Source: Takakia lepidozioides
Lineage: Eukaryota > Streptophyta > Takakiopsida > Takakiales > Takakiaceae
NCBI GenBank assembly: GCA_030704615.1
Contig: CM060732.1
Location: forward strand, 19,034,001 to 19,098,000
DNA: 64,000 bases
Direction: 5' to 3'
The position numbers and the translations under genes were made by a program. Below are positions 56,430 to 64,000 of this stretch, in pieces (within the stretch, counting starts at the first letter, position 1; every line of letters starts with the position of its first letter). Under the pieces are notes generated by a model. It did no database searches. It was not told the DNA's origin and saw only the letters and a program-made list of their open reading frames with translations.

Positions 56430-56905
56430 GGCTTTACCCTGTCCAACTCGTCATTCATCCTTTCTAGGATGAAAATACATCCACCAGCCCATACGCCCGA
56501 CGGACGCTGTCCATTTCTCATTCATGGAAGATGAAAGCATCGTGTGTTCATCCTCTGTCTTGATCCCGATGGATGCGGTCCGTTTTTCATCTAGGTTAGA
56601 TGAAAAACATCGGGGCTTTTTAATTCATTTATACCTGTCTTGAACCCGACGGATGTAGCTAATTTCTCATCCAGTGCGGATGACAAATTAGATACTACAT
56701 AACCATCCGTAGGTATTTAGGTCCCGCCAGATGAAGTCTTTTTTTCATCCAGGCTGGATGAAAAATGACGGGAGTTTTGCAATCAGTATATTCCGGGTTG
56801 ATATCCGGGTAGATTAGGATGAAAAAAAACCTCACAGGTATTAATGAAGAAATGTCTCACTAGGAAAAAAGGATGTATTCTGGATGAAAATCATCCAGAT
56901 TCCTT
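56430..56905. repeat. Cluster of TTTTTCATCC…GGATGAAAAA palindromes (right)
   Basis: Six or so inverted units (near 56458, 56520, 56589, 56667, 56745, 56816) in which CATCC and GGATG arms flanked by T and A runs surround 2-6 bases. They match the cluster at 53.84-54.04 kb, so the two clusters may be subterminal regions of one element. Confidence 0.8.
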
Positions 56906-57778
56906 GCAACCCAATTTTTAATTTTTCAAAAATGGAAGTTGGGACAACAATTCCATAAACCCAGTTTCCAGAGGGAGAGAGAGGGAGAGGGAGATAGGGT
57001 GCATGAAAAAACAAAAAAGAAGGTTGGGGGGGGGGGGGGGAGTGACTGAGCAACAGAAGCCTCTGCCCATGTCCCTCTCTATCCCTCTGTTTTGTCACTC
57101 CCCACAAAAAGGAACAAAGGAGAGAGGGAGAGGGAGAGCGCCTACTTGTGTGGCGTCGGCACAACTGCCTGCGGCACATGTCCCCGCCGCCGTAAGGCCT
57201 CTCTCCCCCGCTTCACCGCACCTCTCTTTCTTTCTTGTGCTGCTGCTGCTCCCGCCTTTGCGCGGCTTTCCTACCACCCAGGGGACAGAGGTGTTAGCAC
57301 CCTCTTAGGGTTTGGAGAGGAAGAGTGGCCACGCGGAGACGCCCTAGCGCCGCTCCAACGCCGCTCCAACCCTGCTCCAATCCCGCTGGTAAGCTCCCGG
57401 CCCCATTCCATCTGTGGTACCGCCTCCCCATCCTCGAGGGAGACGGGTCGATGTTTCCTCACCATCGCATTCTAATTAACACACACAACCAACACTTTCA
57501 TATCTCAAAAACTCGGTGGCAAAAAAAAACCTATGTTCCTTTTCCACCCTACGACAGCAAGGGGTCGCTACGCCCCAACGCCGGGAGGCCATAGTGACCC
57601 TGCGAAATTCAAACTCCAGAACCCAGTATCAAAAAAATACTATAAAGAAAAAAGAAAATCCCAAAAAGACCAGTCCAACATTGCCCAAGGGCCTGCAAAA
57701 AAAAACAAATGCACGGAATTCATTCATGCGGCTGAACCCTTTCCGTAGTCCTGCCTTGAGAAGGCACGGCCCTAAAAA
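56906..57778. other. Region without recognised gene
   Basis: Contains the low-complexity family (G15 run at 57026-57040) and A-rich stretches. Nothing else is supported. Confidence 0.35.
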
Positions 57779-57799
57779 AAAAAAAAAAAAACTATGAAC

Positions 57800-58075
57800 C
57801 CCAAAAGGCCCTAAACCCTAAACCCCAAAAAGTGACCCCCTGCTTGCCCAGCATACAAGGGGGAGCCTGGGCATGCGACGCCCTGTCATGCTTCATGCCA
57901 CTACCCAGCGTCGCATCATGCGACGGGTTTTTTGACCCTGCCGCCGGGGGGTCGCAGGCTGCGACGGGTTTTTTTGCCTTGCCACGCGGGGGGGTCGCAC
58001 GCTGTGACGACCGGGCGTGGCAAGATTCAATGTAAATTCAAAAAAAAAAGGCGGGGCGCCGACGTGCAACGGCCG
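57800..58075. repeat. GCGAC-type subterminal repeats, with a short telomere-like CCCTAAA stretch
   Basis: TGCGAC…GTCGCA motifs recur (57.87, 57.91, 57.95, 57.98, 58.01, 58.06 kb). They start after CCCTAAACCCTAAACCCC at about 57812, two units of the plant telomere repeat. Confidence 0.7.
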
Positions 58076-58140
58076 GGCATAGCAGATCGGCGCCGCGCCC
58101 TTTTTTTTTCCAAGTTCTTGAAGCACCTGCTCTTCCAACC

Positions 58141-59825
58141 ATGTTTCGTGGTGAGGAGCGACCCATTGCACCTGAGGATGGTGTACACAATCGTAGAAGG
58201 GCCCGGGCCCAAATTTCAGGTGATGCGGAGGATGTTGACACTTCGGGATCCATTTGGGCGCGCCGCGGGTTGCCCCCTCGCGGACCACCCCGTGGTGACA
58301 GCCCTGCTAGTGCAGAGGCACAATGCCCACACACGTCCATCTTTGACCCCCCCCCCCCCCCCCCCCCCCGAGAGGATTGAGTGTTGGTGCACTAAGTGTT
58401 GGGCAATGATACCGCCGGGCGGCACCAGACCGCCGAGGCGGCGACCGCATATTGTCGAAGAGCATTACAAGAAGAACGTGATTGCGGATGCGGCAAAGGT
58501 GAGTCTTTTTCCACCCCCTCTCATTCATAGTACATTTGGTATATGTAATAATAAGTATGATTGTTATTCATACATGAAACCAAATTACGTCATAAGTATT
58601 GATGCATCGTATACTACGCATATTGCAGCCACGACTTGATGCCCAAGTTTGCAATCACATTGCACGGGAGGCATTTCGCGCTGGTCTGCTTACAGAATTT
58701 GTGCCGGAGCCTGTGCCCGATGTGACCAGTTGGTTCCCCCAGCACCACGTAGACGAGATGCATAGGGTGAAGGGGTACCGTAGGTGTCGCAAGCGTTATG
58801 GCCCGCGACGAGCAGACCCACCCCCCCCTCCGGTTTCCTCAGGCGGTCCCCCTGATCCAGTGTCCTCATCTGATGATTCTCCATGCCGTACATGCAGTAG
58901 CAGCTTGCAGGCCGATTGTGCCCCCCCCCCCCCCCCCCCCCCGTCTGTTTCTTTGCCTGATCCATCTCCGGTAGTGCCTGATCCGGACGTTGTACCCTCG
59001 GCTGTACCTCCGGCATTACATCCTCAACCACCTCCACTTTCATCTCCTCCGCCAGCAGTACCACCTCCACCTCCACCTCGACACGCATGTGCTCCCCGAA
59101 CCCCTAGGATGGGTCGGCTTCGCCCTAGGTTTCCTCCCCTTCGGCTTGGGCGGCCTGAGCCGGATCCTCGCCCCCGATGGGAAGCGCATAGGACTATGTT
59201 ACTGATGACCGTTCAACCTCGTTGTTGGGGGGATCATCTCGACCCTCCTACCCCCATCCGAGAGAATGTGGAGTTCGAGTATTGGGGTAGACGGTATGTT
59301 GTGAGAGCCACTACTGACCCTGCTATGGGTCGGGGCTTATTCACGGTCAATGATATTGTGGTTCCTCGTGGGAGCAACAACATGGTGGATTCGTTTCCCT
59401 ACTACGGTCCATACTACACCTCCGGGGAGTTCTGTACATTACGCCTCAAAGCCCCATATATCCTACCCTACATTTTGTGTGTCAATGGACATGATGTACG
59501 TAGATGGGGGCTGTCTCCCATTGAGATCAGATGTTGTGATGGTGACCCCGATATCTTTGGCAATGTTGCTGGGCTGGTCAACAGTTTTTTTGGTCATCCT
59601 AGGAAAACCAATGTAGTATGGGACGAGCGAAGCGATGGGCATGAGAGCTTTTGTGGTCATACGTCGGTATACTGTGAGGGGATGCACATGTTTGTGATGA
59701 CATGTGCTAGTAGGACTATTAGGGCTGGCAACGAGATATTTGCATCATACGAGTTCTCTCGGGATGATTGGACCTCCGATTACAGCGTGAGTGGGATGTG
59801 TATGATAGAAATAGGGTTTCCTTGA
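58141..59825 (+). CDS. SET-like domain protein encoded by a CACTA-type element
   Basis: Exon 1 about 58141-58498 (donor AAG|GTGAGT) and exon 2 58629-59825 (acceptor TTGCAG). Exon 1 crosses a run of 23 C at 58347-58369, so its frame is uncertain. After the run it reads ERIECWCTKCWAMIPPGG and EEHYKKNVIADAAK. Exon 2 is open to the stop: LDAQVCNHIAREAFRAGLLT, a long Pro-rich linker with a C22 run (58921-58942), then a SET-like domain. That domain has RATTDPAMGRGLFTVNDIVV (N-terminal strand motif), VAGLVNSFFGHPRKTNVVW (place of the usual NHSC..PN) and MTCASRTIRAGNEIFASYEF (the R.I..G.E...Y motif). SET domains methylate protein lysines with S-adenosylmethionine; here the NHSC box is changed, so activity is open. 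Copy 1 keeps only its last 55 codons. Confidence 0.68.
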
Positions 59826-60829
59826 GATAAGAATCGCGTAGAGGGGCATTGTAAATCATGATGTACTTTGTATACATCCGATTAATCGATTGATGTAAAT
59901 ATTTTTTCTTGTTGCTCGTGTAGGTTGCGACTTTGCATATGTGATCTGAACATACTTATGCACGTGTGGACCAAATATGAGCTTGAACCAAGCTCATTCA
60001 AGTGTTGAACGCAGCTACGTGTCGTAGAGATGGAAAATTGCATTTCGCCTGCACATGATTTTTTTTTAATTCCATTCTAAAGCCATATGCTTAATGACAA
60101 CATATGCAATGTGCGTGCAAAATTTGGAAGTAAACAAAAGTCATTTGGACCCAGAACCATATTTTCTTCTCTCATTTGCACTCCAAAGTTGAGTTATTTT
60201 CAACTTCATGCACTCTTCATAGAGGGTTCTGCAAAAGAGACCATAGATTTTTATTTTTATTTTTTATTATTATTTTTATTTCCTTTTTTTTTGTCCAATG
60301 TTTTGCATGGATGTAGTGGTGCAAACCCCAATGCCACATAACAAAATAGAGCCAAAAATAAAATCATTACGCCCCTCAAAACCGCAATCCTATATTTTCT
60401 AAATGCAAATATTTATTTTAAATTCTATTTAATTCAAAATTGGTTCAAGGGTGAGTGCGTCGTTGGGGAGGTTTTTTTTTTTGGATGAATCTTTGCACAG
60501 GTGTTGCATACATATTTAAACATATGTAGGAAAAAGTGAAGCTTGAACCACATCCGTTTGATGGGTGCAATGGCATGAGAGGATTTTCTTTCACATTAAT
60601 AAACAAAATTGTTTGATAGGGTGAGCGCGTCCTTGGGGGGGCAAATGATTTTTTTAGGTTTGAAACTTTGCATGCGTGACGTTGCGCACATACATGTAAT
60701 TACTGAATGACATATTTGATGCATGCACACATTGAAGGTTGTTGTTTGCATTTCGTTTATAATAAGTTGTATGGTTGCAAGGATACATTATAATATATGC
60801 CCGTATGTTCATTTGTTCATATTAGAACT
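59826..60829. other. Spacer between SET-like gene and transposase
   Basis: AT-rich, shared with 5.65-6.71 kb; no coding signal. Confidence 0.7.
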
Positions 60830-63246
60830 TTGTCTCTTCCTTCCCGGTCCTTTCTCTTGGCACCTCGTCCGAAAACAACCCAAGTACATCAGGTGGGAGC
60901 CGTGGGCGAGACGCTTCCCCCACGGTACTGAACGATGATGACGATGACAATGACAGTGACAGTGACGGTGACAACAACAATGAGGATGGAATTAAACCAG
61001 GAGGATGTGCAAGCCATGGAGGATCTTTTAATGCATCATGTGGGCGCTGATGCATCTGATGGAGAGGAAACCCGGCCAATCGATGATCCGAATATGGCCT
61101 CCTCAAATGACATGGAGAGGGAGGCGAGAACTCCCTTGTACGAAGGGGAGAAAGTGAGTCGACTTTCAACAATCTTACTTTTGCTCAATCTTCAAATTCG
61201 ATTTGGCATAAGTAATGTTGGGATGTCTGTCGGAAAGAGGCGCGCGAAGTCTTGGACTCTGTGGGGATGGGCTATAAGATTTTTCATGCATGTCCATGTG
61301 ATAAAACCCTATACTACGGAGATGATTCGTGTCTGACCAAGTGTCCAAAGTGCAAGAAAGACCGATATCGAGATGATGTCTAAGGGAAAAAAGTACCACG
61401 CAAGGTATAAGCGCCATTCCCCCTCGCATGAAAATTATTTTCTTTAATCTTCTCAATGCATGTAAAGTGTATTCCACAAAGTTTAGGGTTTAGAGAGTAG
61501 TACTCATGCAAGATCTGATTGTGGCTTTGGAAGGAGTGAGTAATATTAGCGACGTTCGGTTTGATCATTATTTTCCTAATGAGGGAGAGGGTGCATAAAG
61601 GGAAAGACATAAGGGTGTTGTATTATGTGTGCTAATGGGATGATTACATGTGGGGGACGTGGGGTATTTCATCCTAGAAAATGCATTACTTTTCGATCAT
61701 CCCGCGATTGAAGGCACAGTACCGAAGCCCCACATTGGCTGTTCTGATGAGATGTCACGCCTCGCATCGGAGCCCCCCGGGAAAGGTGTGCGGGCCACAA
61801 GATTCACAAGCATGGAGACATACTGAAGAGATGTGGTCTTTTCTCTTGGAGCACCCACGACATGTCCACCCGGCTTCTCCTCGGATGGGGTCAACCCGTA
61901 CTCTGTCTAGTCATGTAGTCATTCCACTTGGCCGGTGACCATGGTGAACTACAACATCCCTCCATATCTTTCAATAAAAAAAAGCCATATCATGTTGGCT
62001 GCCATTGTACCAGGTGAGTGTTCCCATTTCATTCTTATTATTCCCTTGGACTTTACATTAATCTTCTGATCTCTCGCGCAATCAGATACAAGATTGATGA
62101 GTGGCATAATCATGGAATAAGACATGTAATCCATTATATAGTATAATTTGCATATTGGTGGAGCATTGAAACAATGATGTGAATGTCTCATAGGGAAAAA
62201 ACAAGTGGCAAACATGGACACGTACTTGCAACCTCTAGTTGATGAACTTAAGGAGCTATGGAGGGGGGTCCCGGCATTAGATGCTTCACTTGACCCTATG
62301 GCCGGACAATCTTTTCAGATGAGAGACATCTTGCTTTGGACAATGCATGATTATCTAGGTATATTATGTTCCCCATGAAGAATCCGCGTACATTCACTTG
62401 TCAAGGCCGGATAATATCGATGAGGATTGGGATTGATTGAAGTAGCGGCGATAGTCTTGTGCACCTTAGTTGAGTAGATGACATTATGGGCCATGCACAT
62501 GATAACTTTTTGTCTTTGCTAATGTGGCGGGATGTGTACAGGACTAACGGTTTGCTCGGGGCTAAGCACCAAAGGGTACCATGCATGCTTGCATTGTGGC
62601 GATGATCTTGATGCACATAGCTTCCGCCATCTTCACAAGATGGTGTATCCGAATTACCGCAAGTTTCTTCCTATGAGCCATCGATGGAGAAGAAGAGAAA
62701 AACACTTGTTTGATGGCAAAGAGGAAGTACCCCCCCCTGTGACAGTTTTGGGAGGACCGATGGAAGGAGGCCCATGCAGGCACGGTCGGTGAAGTGGACG
62801 TGCCCGGCATGAAGCGACTTTCAATCTTCTACGAGTTGCCATATTGGGTGGTACATATTCCACAAAAATACCATCAATATCCTTATGCATGCATGTGATA
62901 TTGCACATTTTGGAGAGCTCATATTCTGTCAGTTACCAACGCAATTCCATTAGTGACGAAGGTCAACGAAGGTGAATATGAACATTTCAATCTGCCCAAC
63001 GAATCTGCCCGGAAAAAAATAAATTTTAGAGTTTGAAATTGAATAAAAGATCACATTCCAAAAAGCGAAAAGTACCTTCTACAAGGACAGAAGAGCTACC
63101 TTCGTTCAACTTAGGTCCAACAAATATATATATTTTTCACCAGCATCATTGGACATTTCTGTAGCATACGATAATCCAAGCTAGAGATTAAAACGGCTAA
63201 AAAACATGCAGAATTCTTCCACATTAGAAGTACATATCTCATGTTG

Positions 63247-63286
<40 letters not shown>

Positions 63287-63999
63287 CCCCAACATCCATT
63301 TATTTCGTTTTTACCTTTATGTTCTCCCGCTCAGCCTCCACCTTCGGTAGCCAAAGCTGCATGTCAGTACAATGTTGGTTTTATTTTTATTTTTATTTTT
63401 TTTCGACATCCATTTATTTCGTTTTTACCTTTATGTTCTCCCGCTCAGCCTCCACCTTCGGCAGCCAAAGGTAGCATGTCAGTACAGTCCCGTGTCATTT
63501 TTCATTATTGTTTCTCACAAATCCAAGCATACAATTACGGGCAGCCTGAGAAAAAATATTATATTGTCATGTGGCCGTCGTTTGCGCATCCACGTCACAC
63601 TGATGGCTGATGACTGATGGCTAATAGCTGATAGAATAGCAAACCCCCACATTTTTTATGAGTTACATTGTCACTTTCATGTCAAAATATTTGTGTAAGT
63701 ATTTGCGGGTGGGGGTATATGTAGGACCTGAAGATTTGCCATCTTCTAGATCCCATGCATATTGAGAAGAATGTTTGCTCGTTTTTTTTCCGGATTCTTC
63801 ATGGCACGCCGACAAAGAAGAGAGTGGCTGCAAAAGGAGATTCTCTCGGTGTTAGAAAGGAGCTTGAGGAGCAGGGTCGCACGCGCCGTCTATGGGCCGA
63901 ACAAAATGGTGTGGACCCAAAGGGTGTTGTATGGTGGAAGTATAGGCGCGCACCTTGGCAATGGACAAAGGAGGAATACAAGAACGTGATAGCCACCAT
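60830..63999 (+). pseudogene. CACTA TNP2-like transposase, second copy, decayed and partial
   Basis: The order follows copy 1: an acidic stretch, then LSTILLLLNLQIRFGISNVG, a deletion of about 85 bases that removes the next 28 codons, GWAIRFFMHVHVIK in a shifted frame (HACPC region), CPKCKKDRY at 61.35 kb, the PGKVCGPQDSQAWRHTEEM block (61.77 kb), LVDELKELW (62.24 kb), LSTKGYHACLHCG and FLPMSHRWRRREKHLFDG (62.55-62.72 kb), then after the MITE MHIEKNVC (63.76 kb). It leaves the window before the DUF4218-like part. Frame changes and stops make it inactive. Unlike copy 1 it is not split by the 20-kb CACTA element. Confidence 0.88.
62912..63647. mobile_element. 736-bp MITE, probably hAT-like
   Basis: Absent from the homologous site in copy 1 (29.12 kb). 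It is flanked by CACATTTT on both sides (62904-62911 and 63648-63655), an 8-bp target duplication. The ends are weakly inverted: GGAGAGCTCATATTCTGTCA and the complement GGGGTTTGCTATTCTATCAG. Inside is a tandem duplication of about 115 bp (CATCCATTTATTTCGTTTTT…AGCCTCCACCTTCGG at 63294 and 63409) after a T run of about 38. Confidence 0.75.
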
Positions 64000-64000
64000 A

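Larger units (their letters stand above)
57779..63999 (+). mobile_element. SET-CACTA element, copy 2, running off the right edge
   Basis: Subterminal GCGAC repeats (57.87-58.07 kb), a SET-like gene (58.14-59.83 kb), an AT spacer, a TNP2-like transposase (60.83 kb onward) and a nested MITE (62912-63647). From 59.65 kb it is collinear with copy 1 (5474-8821 plus 29015 onward). The left terminal repeat is not identified. Confidence 0.82.

Overview
The window is nuclear DNA of a land plant. It holds one ordinary host gene (introns with GT-AG ends, a plant-type methionine-salvage protein), a PPR gene fragment, plant-type CACTA, MULE and Ty3/gypsy elements, and a 500-N assembly gap at 46216-46715. 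Very high repeat load, homopolymer C/G runs and the PPR type (CGSIEDA..VF) suggest a large-genome seed-free plant such as a fern or lycophyte; this is inference, not proof.

Layout. 1-2.3 kb: 5' exons of a DEP1/MtnB-like methionine-salvage gene (minus strand, running off the left edge). 2.3-5.5 kb: repeats, a scrap of CACTA transposase, nothing else recognised. 5.5-8.8 kb and 29.0-31.2 kb: two halves of ONE degenerate CACTA-type element (SET-domain remnant plus TNP2-like transposase), split by a second insertion. 8,822-29,011: that insertion, a 20.2-kb CACTA element with CACTACAACA termini and 3-bp TAC target duplications. It lacks a visible transposase and carries a SINE-like element, duplicated blocks and a PPR fragment. 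12,429-27,578: a third layer, a 15.15-kb MULE-like element inserted in the CACTA element, with CATGAGC-rich inverted ends and 8-bp GAGATGAG duplications.

The MULE-like element is the highlight. It carries (i) a transposase with an extra Cys/His cluster, a MULE-type DDE core and a C-terminal SWIM finger; (ii) a divergently transcribed ten-exon gene fusing a ParB-like domain to an N6A/N4C-type DNA methyltransferase fold; (iii) a head-to-head pair of frameshifted paralogues of unknown family; and (iv) many copies of a palindrome, core AAATGCGGYRCCGCATTT. The palindromes form a 27-copy array of ~53-bp period between the two divergent genes and a looser array at the 3' end of the ParB-methylase gene. 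Single copies lie in three introns and near the right end. A transposon-borne, parS-like site/ParB-methylase system is the hypothesis I would test first.

32.5-45.9 kb: a Tat/Ogre-like Ty3/gypsy element whose 5' part (LTR, leader ORF, gag, protease, RT, RNase H) is on the minus strand and whose integrase and 3' LTR are on the plus strand, best explained by an inversion breaking pol inside the integrase zinc finger. A RING-like gene fragment abuts the 5' LTR. 47-50 kb: a decayed chromovirus integrase-chromodomain between direct repeats. 50-57.8 kb: simple repeats, fold-backs and two more short-palindrome clusters. 57.8-64 kb: a second, less truncated copy of the SET-CACTA element, with an intact-looking SET-like exon, a decayed TNP2-like transposase and a 736-bp MITE insertion. 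It continues past the right edge.
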